From NCBI GenBank assembly GCA_943370285.1, contig CALRQJ020000001.1, forward strand, positions 124,001 through 188,000: 64,000 nucleotides of DNA. Direction: 5' to 3'. Made by a program: the position numbers and the translations under genes. The notes below the pieces were generated by a model. The model had not been told where the DNA came from, did no database searches, and was given only the letters and a program-made list of their open reading frames with translations. Shown one piece after another: positions 8,260 through 15,851 of the stretch; the first letter of the stretch is position 1, and each line of letters begins with the position of its first letter. This DNA is from CALRQJ02 sp943370285. Its GTDB lineage: Bacteria; Bacteroidota; Bacteroidia; Chitinophagales; Chitinophagaceae.

Positions 8260-8558
8260 CAGAGAACGCTAAATTATTGGCAACAATGAAACAACTCAAT
8301 ATGAGCAACCAATACAAGCAGCTTGCGTATGTTTGTATTGGCGTAACACTAACAGTATCATTAACTGCTATCGGCTTATATTATTACAATATAAATTTGA
8401 AAAAGAAATTCAAAGCTAAATCTGAGCGTGTCAGAGAAAGTTTTGCCGATATTACTAATAGTCAATTGGATGAAATTTTAAAACTCAAACAGCAAATACG
8501 AGATATAAAACAACCAGATCGTGAAAAAACAAAAGATAATTCACCTAATCAAGAATAA
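8256..8558 (+). CDS. Small membrane protein with a helical tail
   Basis: This 100-residue protein starts within the ATGA overlap with the zinc-ribbon gene. It has a polar N-terminus, one strong transmembrane segment (about 24-45, LAYVCIGVTLTVSLTAIGLYYY), then a Lys/Arg-rich cytoplasmic-looking boundary and a heptad-like helix (SQLDEILKLKQQIRDIKQ). The highly polar end is unlikely to fold alone. No family is recognised; pairing with the zinc-ribbon protein suggests a two-protein unit of unknown purpose. Confidence 0.55.
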   Translation: MTENAKLLATMKQLNMSNQYKQLAYVCIGVTLTVSLTAIGLYYYNINLKKKFKAKSERVRESFADITNSQLDEILKLKQQIRDIKQPDREKTKDNSPNQE

Positions 8559-8904
8559 CTGAGCGTAAATATATTACTCAGCTTGCTGCTTACAACAAGG
8601 GACATTGCTACGCAGTAATGTCTATACTTTAATCTGCCCTTTTTTTTCTAAATAAATTACTGACTAAGACACCAAAGGTTTTTTGCTCCTATTTCGTCTA
8701 CTAAAATTGTACCCCAAGCCTAACCTAGTAGGTTTATACATGTCTCTATTTTAAATCATCTTTCAGCTGTAATCTTATTCCGTATAATTATGATGTATTA
8801 AGCTTTGCCTAATTATTTTTAAAAATATCATTTAACCTAGTATTTTAAAACTATCTCTAGTAAAAACTGGAAGATGATTGAAATAAAATCGTCTCTAAAT
8901 GGTT
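8559..8904. other. Non-coding stretch after the element's cargo genes
   Basis: No convincing gene is present in this roughly 350-bp AT-rich stretch. It contains a good hairpin at 8601-8622 (nine pairs around ACGC, one G-T) with a T8 run about 20 bp further on, a possible terminator of the preceding pair. It also has a 13-bp palindrome AACCTAGTAGGTT at 8722-8734 and a partial repeat of it (TTAACCTAGTA) at 8831-8841. These could be regulator or recombinase sites. The 20-bp array follows directly. Confidence 0.4.
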
Positions 8905-8984
8905 CACGTGAAATCTCGTTTAATCTCGTGATATCTCTCTATTTCACGAGAAATCTCCGTAATTCTCGAGAAATCACGGTAAAA
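8905..8984. repeat. Four tandem imperfect 20-bp repeats, each starting with CWCGWG
   Basis: Units begin at 8905, 8925, 8945 and 8965. Their first halves are CACGTGAAATCTC, CTCGTGATATCTC, CACGAGAAATCTC and CTCGAGAAATCAC; the second halves are T-rich. The spacing is exactly 20 bp, about two DNA turns, so the CWCGWG cores all face the same side. Two of the four cores are perfect palindromes and the other two are reverse complements of each other. This resembles an iteron or multi-site operator array. It lies at the far end of the putative element, so binding sites for its recombinase or HTH protein are possible. Confidence 0.7.
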
Positions 8985-9033
8985 GAGGTAAAAAATTTTT
9001 GCTGAGATTCTATGTTTTTCTTGCACTGTCTAC

Positions 9034-9172
9034 ACGAATATTCCTCTTCCAAATGATGATTTATCTGTGTCGTAATCGCGGATGATACGTTGAGGTATTT
9101 ATCAATACCAAAAGGGTTTTTCAATTCCATTTGCGACCAGTGAAATAACGGATTGCGTACCAACTGTCGCAT
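9034..9172 (-). pseudogene. uxaC: Glucuronate isomerase (uxaC) fragment
   Basis: About 46 codons resemble an internal piece of UxaC. RNPLFHWSQMELKNPFGI corresponds to the conserved GNPLYHWTHLELRRPFGI region near residue 100 of the E. coli enzyme, which isomerises D-glucuronate/D-galacturonate to the keto-acids. The neighbouring N- and C-terminal parts are absent: upstream the frame runs into a different gene's remnant and downstream it degenerates into the 20-bp array. It cannot be functional. Its presence shows that this end of the PUL once carried a uronate isomerase, which matches the uronate genes beside it. Confidence 0.7.
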
Positions 9173-9199
9173 ACTGCCCTGATTCCAATAAAAAATTAT

Positions 9200-9385
9200 C
9201 GTGGCTGGATATTTTTGGAGAACATCTTTCTAGGGAACAGTTACGAAATGTTGATTAAAATTTACGGTTGAATTATTTGTAACTGAAATTTCCACTTTAT
9301 TTTCAACCTGTGCCAAAACAGTAAATGCAAAGAAATAAAATGACAGAAAAAAGATACTCTTTATGAATTTTATTTTAATCTTCAT
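9200..9385 (-). pseudogene. 5' remnant of a second DUF4861 gene with an in-frame stop
   Basis: ATG 9385 opens a signal peptide (KIKFIKSIFFLSFYFFAF, then TVLAQ) followed by ISVTNNSTVNFNQHFVTVP and a TAG stop (9230-9232). The same frame continues KDVLQKYPAT. This parallels the intact DUF4861 protein at 14707-15840, which reads VTNNAPVAMVGKVINIPWQQFSDRF: the stop sits exactly where that protein has Trp (TGG to TAG). A few codons later the frame passes into the uxaC fragment. So a paralogue of the DUF4861 gene lay directly downstream of the MFS gene and has been truncated and inactivated. Confidence 0.65.
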
Positions 9386-9391
9386 AATTTA

Positions 9392-10690
9392 TCAGTAATC
9401 AATCTTTTTTAATTTAGGAACCAGGAAATGCATAATGGCCCATGCCAGCAAATAAGCTAAACCACAAACAATAAACATAATGAAATAGCCCGCATCCTTT
9501 TCGCCAATTGATTTGTAGTAATCAAATAATTTACCTGCGCCCCTGGCAAATAATATTCCGCCAATGGCGCCAAACATACCACCAATACCGGTAACAGATG
9601 CTGTTGCATTTTTTGGAAACATATCACTTACTGTAGTAAAAATATTTGAACTCCAGGCCTGGTGTGAGCCCATGGCACAACCTATTACAATAACTGCCAG
9701 CCACATGTTAAAGCTGCCTAGGTATTGTGCAAATAAAACCGGAAGAATACTGATGGCAAAAATCAGCATAGCTGTTTTACGGGCTTTAAAAACCGGCCAG
9801 CCTTTTTTAATAAACCACATGGGCAGCCATCCGCCAAATACACTGCCAATAGTGGATAATGTATAAGCCAATGCCAAAGGCAAAGATTTTGCAGTACCTA
9901 ATAAACCATATTGTTTTTCTAAAAAATCGGGCAACCAGAAAAGATAAAACCACCAAACAGGGTCGGTTAAAAACTTACCAACCGCAAATGCCCAGGTTTG
10001 TTTATAGGTTAATAATTTGGTCCAGGATATAGTTTTAGTAACACCATGTTCATCTTGTTCATCTTCGGGATCGCTATGGATAAAATCTAACTCTGCCTGT
10101 GATAATTTTTTATGTTTTTTAGGTACTTCATATAAAACAAACCAGAAAATCAACCAGATAAAACCAACCAAACCGGTTAAAATAAATGCCCACTTCCATC
10201 CCCATAATTCAGCGATAGCAGGTACGGTAAGAGGCGCTATAATGGCTCCAATATTTGCACCCGAATTGAAAATGCCTGTTGCAAAAGCTCGCTCTTTTTT
10301 GGGAAACCATTCTGCAGTTGTTTTAATAGCAGCAGGGAAATTACCCGATTCGGTAAAACCTAAAGCACCACGAGCAACCAAAAACCCAATTGTATTTGTA
10401 ACAAAACCATGTGCAATAGCCGCTACACTCCACAAAGCGGTTGCCAACGCATAGCCTATCTTTGTACCAAGTTTATCTATCAACCTTCCGGCACCTAAAA
10501 AACCAATTGCATAACAAATCTGAAAGGCAATAACAATATTGGCATAATCTGTTTCTGTCCAATTAAACTCCTTGGTTAGAGGCGACTTTAAAATGGCAAT
10601 AACCGCCCTGTCGAGATAATTAATAGTGGTTGCAAAGAATACCATTGCGCAAATCGTCCACCTGTATTTTCCTATAGCTTGCTGGTTCAT
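9392..10690 (-). CDS. MFS hexuronate-type importer (ExuT-like)
   Basis: This 432-residue inner-membrane protein has about twelve hydrophobic segments. It belongs to the anion:cation symporter group of the major facilitator superfamily: an N-terminal YRWTICAMVFFATTINYLDRAVI block, GRLIDKLGTKIGYALA between TM2 and TM3, and ALGFTESGNFPAAIKTTAEWFPKKERAFATGIFNSGANIGA, which is the conserved ExuT/GudP signature. ExuT imports glucuronate or galacturonate with H+. It ends the kduD-kduI-kdgK-yhcH-kdgA operon, 6 bp after kdgA, so an unsaturated or deoxy-keto uronate is a plausible cargo. The exact substrate cannot be read from the sequence. Confidence 0.85.
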   Translation of the reverse strand: MNQQAIGKYRWTICAMVFFATTINYLDRAVIAILKSPLTKEFNWTETDYANIVIAFQICYAIGFLGAGRLIDKLGTKIGYALATALWSVAAIAHGFVTNTIGFLVARGALGFTESGNFPAAIKTTAEWFPKKERAFATGIFNSGANIGAIIAPLTVPAIAELWGWKWAFILTGLVGFIWLIFWFVLYEVPKKHKKLSQAELDFIHSDPEDEQDEHGVTKTISWTKLLTYKQTWAFAVGKFLTDPVWWFYLFWLPDFLEKQYGLLGTAKSLPLALAYTLSTIGSVFGGWLPMWFIKKGWPVFKARKTAMLIFAISILPVLFAQYLGSFNMWLAVIVIGCAMGSHQAWSSNIFTTVSDMFPKNATASVTGIGGMFGAIGGILFARGAGKLFDYYKSIGEKDAGYFIMFIVCGLAYLLAWAIMHFLVPKLKKIDY

Positions 10691-10696
10691 GTGGCT

Positions 10697-11362
10697 TTAT
10701 TTTTTTATGGTTTTAATTATTTCCAACACTTTTATTGTTTCTGATTCTATTGTTGCAAAATCCCTGGCTTCCATTAATTTTTTACTGATGAGTTTGCTGC
10801 CCATACCTACTGCACAAACCCCGGCTTTAAACCAACCTTCAATATTTTCCCTGGTGGTATCTACGCCACCAGTTGGCATAAACAACAGTTTTGGAAAGAT
10901 GTCCTTGATGCCACTCAAAAATTCGGGGCCAAGCATATTTCCAGGAAAAAGTTTTATGAATTTTACACCTGCATTTTCGGCAGCAATGATCTCAGATGGT
11001 GTCATACAACCCGGTGCATAAAAAATATCTTTGCCTACTGCATAGTCTGCTACTTCTTTCACGAACCCGGGACTCACTAAGAAATCGGCACCTGCCAGCA
11101 TATAATCTTCTGCCTGCTGCATGTTTTTTATTGTACCGACTCCAAGTAATAGGCCTGGCATTTCTTCATTTCTTAAAGCAACCATTTTTGTAAAATTCTT
11201 TAAAGCAGCTTCGCCCCTGTTGGTGTATTCAACCGCTTTTACACCAGCTTTATAAATAGCTTTTAAAACATCCAGGCTTATCGCTTCATCGGCATTAAAA
11301 TATAATGGAAGCATTCCCTGCGCTATGATCGTATCTGATATTTGTTGTGTCTTACTCATCAA
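10697..11362 (-). CDS. kdgA: KDPG/KHG aldolase
   Basis: This 221-residue cytoplasmic class I aldolase cleaves 2-keto-3-deoxy-6-phosphogluconate to pyruvate and glyceraldehyde-3-phosphate. The TIM-barrel family landmarks are present: Glu45 in VEYTNRG (general base), the Schiff-base Lys137 in KFIKLFPG, and the phosphate-binding GGVDTTRENIEGWFKAG and VGMGSKL loops. The length is usual for the family (eda in E. coli). It starts 1 bp after the yhcH-type gene and ends 6 bp before the MFS gene, so it is co-transcribed as the last enzymatic step of the uronate pathway. Confidence 0.93.
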   Translation of the reverse strand: MMSKTQQISDTIIAQGMLPLYFNADEAISLDVLKAIYKAGVKAVEYTNRGEAALKNFTKMVALRNEEMPGLLLGVGTIKNMQQAEDYMLAGADFLVSPGFVKEVADYAVGKDIFYAPGCMTPSEIIAAENAGVKFIKLFPGNMLGPEFLSGIKDIFPKLLFMPTGGVDTTRENIEGWFKAGVCAVGMGSKLISKKLMEARDFATIESETIKVLEIIKTIKK

Positions 11363-11363
11363 T

Positions 11364-11813
11364 TTATATTTTTACTTTTATCACTAATTTTTTTATTTCC
11401 GCATCCCCAATCATTGGCGCATGAACATCTTCGGGAAAGAAAATGGCAAACTGGCCATCGGTTAATTGAAAATACATATCGGGTTGTTCATTGTATAGCT
11501 GAACATCTTTATCAGGATTATAACCGCCATTTTCTGTCAGGCATTTTTCTCTTGGCTTCCAGCCAAAGGTTTCAAGGCCGTTAATGCAAAGCTGAATGTC
11601 AATATGATTATTGTGACATTCAAATTTGGAAACAGATGCTTCTGCAGTCATTCCGGTTTTGTGTGAAAAGATGGCTTTTAATCCTTCTGATATATCTGAT
11701 TTCCCATCGGGTTCATTTGCAATATCTGTTGCATTGATGAATTCAAATGCTTTTGCAAACAATGGATGAACAGAGAAATATTTTGGTGCGTTTTGAATGG
11801 TATCTACAATCAT
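11364..11813 (-). CDS. YhcH/YjgK/YiaL family protein (DUF386)
   Basis: This 149-residue protein has a cupin-like beta-sandwich pattern. Family landmarks include HNNHIDIQLCINGLETFGW and, near the C-terminus, FPEDVHAPMIG with a conserved His, followed by KLVIKVKI. Relatives (NanQ, TabA) are sugar anomerases or modulators and occur in operons for sialic acid, uronate and pentose use. It lies between kdgK and kdgA, so a role in mutarotation or handling of a deoxy-keto uronate is likely but inferred. The putative metal/acid residues appear intact. Confidence 0.85.
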   Translation of the reverse strand: MIVDTIQNAPKYFSVHPLFAKAFEFINATDIANEPDGKSDISEGLKAIFSHKTGMTAEASVSKFECHNNHIDIQLCINGLETFGWKPREKCLTENGGYNPDKDVQLYNEQPDMYFQLTDGQFAIFFPEDVHAPMIGDAEIKKLVIKVKI

Positions 11814-11840
11814 AAATCGTTACTTGGTGAATAGAATTAT

Positions 11841-11912
11841 TACAGTACAAGAGTGCGACGTTAATGAAACTACATAACAGCAATAAAGCCTGGTTCAAAA
11901 AAAATTAACGTT
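11841..11912. repeat. Intergenic inverted-repeat element between yhcH-type gene and kdgK
   Basis: ACGTTAAT (11858-11865) and ATTAACGT (11904-11911) form an inverted repeat over 38 bp, extendable by a G-T and a C-G pair. The right arm overlaps the last codons of kdgK. Just outside the left arm lies GTACAAGAGTGCGACG; a similar word (GTACAAGTGTCGAGACG) occurs in the structured element upstream of cphA. This suggests a dispersed repeat family in the genome, but two partial copies do not prove it. Confidence 0.4.
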
Positions 11913-12930
11913 GCACCCTTCCGCTTCCATCTCCCTTCATCAGGTCTTTTACATCGCTTAATGTAGCATGGTTTAAATCGCCGGGGATGGTATGTTTTAA
12001 AGCACTTGCCGCTACGCCAAACTCCGCAGCTTCTGACATTGGCATACCGGTTACCAGGCCATAAATTAAACCGCTTGCAAATGAATCGCCACTGCCAACA
12101 CGATCTACAATGCGAACTTCATATTTCTTTGTATGATAAAAATCTGTACCATTGTACACCAGCGCACTCCAACCATTATCACTGGCACTGTGGCTTTCTC
12201 TTAAAGAAGAAGCGATGTATTTAAAGCCAAACCTGTCCTTCATTTGTTTAAACACATCCTTAAAGCCATCCAGATTTAATTCGCCTTTGGTAACATCGGT
12301 GTTAGCAGCTTTAAATCCTAAGCACAAATCCGCATCTTCTTCATTACCAATACAAACATCAACATGTTCGCAAAGCCTGGTCATTACTTCTCTTGCTTTT
12401 TCTTGGGTCCACAATTTTTTTCGGAAGTTCAGATCTATGCTGGTTGTAATGCCTTTTGCTTTGGCCGCTTTTAAAGCGGCTAAAGTAAGTGCCGCAGCTT
12501 TATCACTTAATGCAGGTGTAATGCCGGTAGTATGAAACCAGCTTGCCCCCTCAAGTATCTTATCAAAATCAAATTCGCTTGCATCAACCTCGGCAATAGA
12601 AGCACCGGCCCGGTCGTAAACTACCTGCGAGGCTCTCATGCTTGCGCCAGTTTCTAAAAAATATATTCCTAAACGATCGCCGCCTCTTGCAATAAATTGC
12701 GTATCCACACCATACTTGCGCAAATGGTTGATGGCGGACTGGCCGATTGGATTGTTTGGCACTTTGCTTACAAAGGTTCCGTTCAATCCATAATTACACA
12801 ATGCTGCTGATACATTGGCTTCCCCACCTCCGTATGTTATATCAAATGTGTCGGCCTGAACAAAACGTTTGAAATCAGGCGTCGACAACCGCAACATGAT
12901 CTCTCCAAGAGTTACTACTTTATTGCTCAT
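11905..12930 (-). CDS. kdgK: 2-keto-3-deoxygluconate kinase (PfkB family)
   Basis: This 341-residue ribokinase-fold kinase phosphorylates KDG to KDPG with ATP. The N-terminal substrate-side motif is YGGGEANVSAAL (33-44). The C-terminal PfkB signature is DRVGSGDSFASGLIYGL, with catalytic base Asp282 and an anion hole GSGD. The ATP-side NEED motif (197-200) and IDLNFRKKLW (substrate pocket) are also present. The last residues (GSGRVQR) are encoded inside the inverted-repeat element, so the C-terminus may have been altered by it. It stands between kduI (25 bp upstream) and the yhcH-type gene (91 bp downstream). Confidence 0.92.
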   Translation of the reverse strand: MSNKVVTLGEIMLRLSTPDFKRFVQADTFDITYGGGEANVSAALCNYGLNGTFVSKVPNNPIGQSAINHLRKYGVDTQFIARGGDRLGIYFLETGASMRASQVVYDRAGASIAEVDASEFDFDKILEGASWFHTTGITPALSDKAAALTLAALKAAKAKGITTSIDLNFRKKLWTQEKAREVMTRLCEHVDVCIGNEEDADLCLGFKAANTDVTKGELNLDGFKDVFKQMKDRFGFKYIASSLRESHSASDNGWSALVYNGTDFYHTKKYEVRIVDRVGSGDSFASGLIYGLVTGMPMSEAAEFGVAASALKHTIPGDLNHATLSDVKDLMKGDGSGRVQR

Positions 12931-12955
12931 TTTTGTTTTTATTTTTTTATTATAA

Positions 12956-13786
12956 TTATTTTAAGGAAGCTATTGGCTGCGGATCCATATCAGTAAATTC
13001 TTTATTCTCGCCAGCCATGCCCCAGATGAATCCGTAATTTGCTGTGCCTACACCAAAATGCATACTCCATGGTGCGGAAATTGCGGCTTCATGATTGGCA
13101 ACTATCAGGTGCCTGGTTTCCTGGGGCTCACCCATAAAGTGCATTACCCGTTGTGTTGCATCCACATCAAAATAAAAATAGGCTTCCATGCGGCGGGTAT
13201 GCGTATGTGGCGGAACAGAATTCCAAACACTGCCTTCATCTAAAGTGGTTAAACCCATTACCAACTGGCAGCTTTGAATACCATCGTTGTGAATGTATTT
13301 GTATATGGTTCTTTTATTTGATGTAGGGATATCACCCAGGTTTACTGGTGCAGCTTCAGCTTTTGTCATTTTTTTGTTAGGGTAAGACTGATGCGCAGGA
13401 ACAGATAACATATAAAAATGAGCCGGTGTATCTGCTGCATTGCTGCTGAAACTCACATCTTTTGTGCCTTTGCCCAAATACACACATTCCAGTTTATCCA
13501 TTTCATAAACAACGCCATCGGCAGTTACTGTACCTTTGCCCCCCACATTAATGATGCCCATTTCTCTCCTTTCCAAAAAGAAAATAGCTTTTAGTTCGTC
13601 TTCATTTGGCAGGCTGATAGCTGCTGAAGTTGGTACAGCACCTCCAATAATTAAACGGTCGAAATGAGAATAAACCAATTCAATTTTACCGGCCTGCATT
13701 AGATTTTGTACTAGGAAATTTTCACGCAGTTGCTGCGTATTCATTTGGCTCGTTTCTTTGGGACTGTTTTGAAATCTTATTTGCAT
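12956..13786 (-). CDS. kduI: 5-keto-4-deoxyuronate isomerase
   Basis: This 276-residue enzyme converts 4-deoxy-L-threo-5-hexosulose uronate (from lyase products) to 3-deoxy-D-glycero-2,5-hexodiulosonate in the cytoplasm. The cupin metal site is intact: His194 and His196 in PPHTHTRRMEAY, Glu201 and His243 in APWSMHFGVG. I keep the first ATG because MQIRFQNSPKE matches the conserved KduI N-terminus (MxVRYxxxPK) and gives the usual length of about 278. It is 36 bp downstream of kduD. Its presence is the strongest sign that the PUL's lyases give unsaturated uronates. Confidence 0.94.
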   Translation of the reverse strand: MQIRFQNSPKETSQMNTQQLRENFLVQNLMQAGKIELVYSHFDRLIIGGAVPTSAAISLPNEDELKAIFFLERREMGIINVGGKGTVTADGVVYEMDKLECVYLGKGTKDVSFSSNAADTPAHFYMLSVPAHQSYPNKKMTKAEAAPVNLGDIPTSNKRTIYKYIHNDGIQSCQLVMGLTTLDEGSVWNSVPPHTHTRRMEAYFYFDVDATQRVMHFMGEPQETRHLIVANHEAAISAPWSMHFGVGTANYGFIWGMAGENKEFTDMDPQPIASLK

Positions 13787-13821
13787 TTATATAAGTTTTG
13801 AGTATTGAGAAACAAGTTATA

Positions 13822-14583
13822 CTATCTACCCATCCATCCACCATCAACAGTTATGATAGTTCCGTTGATATAGTCTGATGCAGGTGAAGAAAGAAATACG
13901 TAAGCACCGGCTAAGTCAGAAGTTTCGCCCCAGCGTGCAGCTGGAATTCTTGAGAGGATAGCAGCGCTTCTATCAGCATCTGCACGTAAAGCAGTTGTAT
14001 TGTTTGTTGCAATATAACCAGGAGCAACACCATTTACGGTAATGCCGTGTGGTGCCCACTCATTGGCAAATGCTTTTAATAAAGAAGCTACAGCGCCTTT
14101 ACTGGCAGCATATCCAGGCACATTAATACCGCCCTGGAAACTTAACAAAGAGCAGGTAAACACTATCTTACCATATTTTTGTTCAAGCATCCGTTTTCCC
14201 AACTCCCTTGTTATGATAAATTGAGCATCGAGGTTTATATTGATTATAAGATCCCAAAATTCATCAGAATGAGTTGCTGCAGGCTCTCTCATAATATGCC
14301 CTGCATTATTGATAATAATGTCAATACGGGGATGGTCTGATTTTACTTTATTTAAGAAAGCATATATAGATTTCCTGTTGGAAAAATCAGCTACATAAGG
14401 ATAGAATTTTTTTCCTGCAGCTTCCACTGCTTTAGACACTTCTGAGCCCGATTCAGGCATATTATTGGATACTCCTAGAATGTCAGCACCGGATTGTGCA
14501 AGTTCAATTGCTATTGCCATACCTATGCCACTGCTGCATCCTGTTACTAAGGCAATTTTGTTATCCACTCTGAAATTTAACAT
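13822..14583 (-). CDS. kduD: 2-keto-3-deoxygluconate 5-dehydrogenase (SDR family)
   Basis: This 253-residue short-chain dehydrogenase reduces the KduI product to 2-keto-3-deoxygluconate with NAD(P)H. The cofactor loop TGCSSGIG is at 14-21, NNAG at 92-95, and the catalytic Ser145, Tyr158 and Lys162 (YAASK) are all present. The C-terminal INGTIITVDGGWMGR is typical of KduD and related SDRs. Linkage to kduI (36 bp) supports the KduD assignment over a generic SDR such as gluconate 5-dehydrogenase. The coenzyme preference is not determined here. Confidence 0.9.
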   Translation of the reverse strand: MLNFRVDNKIALVTGCSSGIGMAIAIELAQSGADILGVSNNMPESGSEVSKAVEAAGKKFYPYVADFSNRKSIYAFLNKVKSDHPRIDIIINNAGHIMREPAATHSDEFWDLIININLDAQFIITRELGKRMLEQKYGKIVFTCSLLSFQGGINVPGYAASKGAVASLLKAFANEWAPHGITVNGVAPGYIATNNTTALRADADRSAAILSRIPAARWGETSDLAGAYVFLSSPASDYINGTIITVDGGWMGR

Positions 14584-14610
14584 GTTTGTAGTTTTGATTA
14601 TTAATCTGAT

Positions 14611-14697
14611 TTACAATAAGTATAAAAAAAGAAGGCCAGCAGATATGTGAGAACCACCTATATCAACTCCAATAAAAATTTTATTTCTGTCATTCAT
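14611..14697 (-). pseudogene. N-terminal fragment of a ROK-family sugar kinase
   Basis: A 28-codon frame in the kduD upstream gap reads MNDRNKIFIGVDIGGSHISAG and then LLFLYLL before TAA. The IGVDIGGSHISAGL segment is the first ATP-phosphate motif of ROK kinases (GVDIGGTxxxxxLV). Everything after that motif is missing. The same strand and position within the operon suggest a once-functional sugar kinase gene between DUF4861 and kduD that was lost by deletion. The fragment is short, so this rests on one diagnostic motif. Confidence 0.6.
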
Positions 14698-14706
14698 ATT
14701 TATTTT

Positions 14707-15840
14707 TTACTTGTATAATATTTCCAGTTGATTCTGTAATTGCAATTTGTATTTATACAACCATGCAAACCATATTTCATCATTCCTTACAATGCCCTCC
14801 TTATCCCAGCATGCACCGGCATAATACGTAAAAGGAATGCCTCTGACTGCTTTACTGTTCATGAGCAATTGGTTAAAACTGACTCTTATTTTAGAAGAGC
14901 TGTTTGCAATAATAGCCGTGCCAGTGGTACCATATTTCGGATGTGTTGGCTCCCAATAACCTAATATGCCTTTTTGTTCATGTAATAGCATTACCCCGGG
15001 TTCTTTTCTTGTTACAATACCTATCACCACAGGCAGCGTATCTAAAGTTGCACTGTTATACTCTACTGTTATTTTATTCAACCAACTGCCTGCATCAAGG
15101 CTGATGGTTTTTACAGACGATACTAAATGCCCACTTATATTAACGGCATCGTAATTCAAACTAAATGTAATACGCAACGGTCCATGGTCTAATATTTTCC
15201 AAGAACTGAAATTGCCGGGATACCAGACTGAGTCTTTGAAATAGGGGGCTATATTTCCTGCTCCCAACGTATTTCCAACACTGTAATAGTCCAGTCCATC
15301 ACCATGATCATCATGATAATCGTTCTTCAGGTAACGGTCATTTATCACTAACTTATTGGTCCTTTTTACCCAAACATCAATGCCATGAGCATTTTCGTTT
15401 GTTGTTTCCAAAGCCTTCCCATACATCCTGAATGCAATATGGTCATTTTCCCAGGCAAAATCATCTTTACGCTCGGGCACAAATCTTCCAAATACTTTTG
15501 ATTGAACCGGCTTTCTTTTTCGGTTTATTACTTGCAGATGTATACTTTTCATCGCAGAAACGTCTACCTGCGTTAATAAACTTTGTATCTGCCCTTTCCC
15601 CAGCGTTTCAAACTGAACAGGCAATTCATTCCCTGTCCGACTATCGAGAATTGCAAATAAACCGGTATCGGTAATATTAAAACGATCTGAAAATTGCTGC
15701 CATGGAATATTTATCACTTTGCCAACCATTGCAACCGGAGCATTATTAGTAACAACAATCATCCTAGCTTTGACGGCCTGTGCATGAATCATTGTTTCAG
15801 TTTGTAAAATGCCTAGTAGTAGAATTAGATTTTTCAACAT
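14707..15840 (-). CDS. DUF4861 family secreted protein
   Basis: This 377-residue protein has a signal peptide (ending near IHAQ). It shows the DUF4861 pattern: VTNNAPVAMVGKVINIPW near the N-terminus, then DDFAWENDHIAFRMYG, GIDVWVKRTNKLVINDRYL, the DYHDDHGDGLDYYSVG block and TYYAGACWDKEG near the end. The fold is expected to be a large beta-sandwich resembling galactose-mutarotase-like or lyase accessory folds. The family occurs in PULs for pectin and other uronate polymers, and its catalytic role is not settled. A truncated second copy lies at 9200-9385. The His/Asp-rich DYHDDHGDG could be a metal or active site. Confidence 0.75.
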   Translation of the reverse strand: MLKNLILLLGILQTETMIHAQAVKARMIVVTNNAPVAMVGKVINIPWQQFSDRFNITDTGLFAILDSRTGNELPVQFETLGKGQIQSLLTQVDVSAMKSIHLQVINRKRKPVQSKVFGRFVPERKDDFAWENDHIAFRMYGKALETTNENAHGIDVWVKRTNKLVINDRYLKNDYHDDHGDGLDYYSVGNTLGAGNIAPYFKDSVWYPGNFSSWKILDHGPLRITFSLNYDAVNISGHLVSSVKTISLDAGSWLNKITVEYNSATLDTLPVVIGIVTRKEPGVMLLHEQKGILGYWEPTHPKYGTTGTAIIANSSSKIRVSFNQLLMNSKAVRGIPFTYYAGACWDKEGIVRNDEIWFAWLYKYKLQLQNQLEILYK

Positions 15841-15851
15841 TTTTTTAGCCT

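Larger units (their letters stand above)
5000..8984. mobile_element. Putative integrative element at tRNA-Gln (serine recombinase plus small cargo)
   Basis: The block lies between tRNA-Gln and the debris at the end of the PUL. It holds a large serine recombinase, a small overlapping ORF, a HTH protein, a zinc-ribbon protein and a membrane protein, none of which fits the PUL. The left edge is set by the tRNA. The right edge is uncertain; I placed it at the end of the 20-bp tandem array because uxaC debris begins just beyond. I found no copy of the tRNA 3' end on the right side, but serine recombinases need only a very short core, so that is not decisive. Boundaries are inference. Confidence 0.45.

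Noticed and set aside
8905..8984. CRISPR array
   Set aside because: The 20-bp units are contiguous and imperfect with no spacers, and no cas gene is in the window.
8939..9172. A 77-codon minus-strand ORF that could be called a small gene
   Set aside because: Its N-terminal 46 codons match an internal piece of UxaC and the rest reads through the 20-bp array, so it is debris, not a functional gene.
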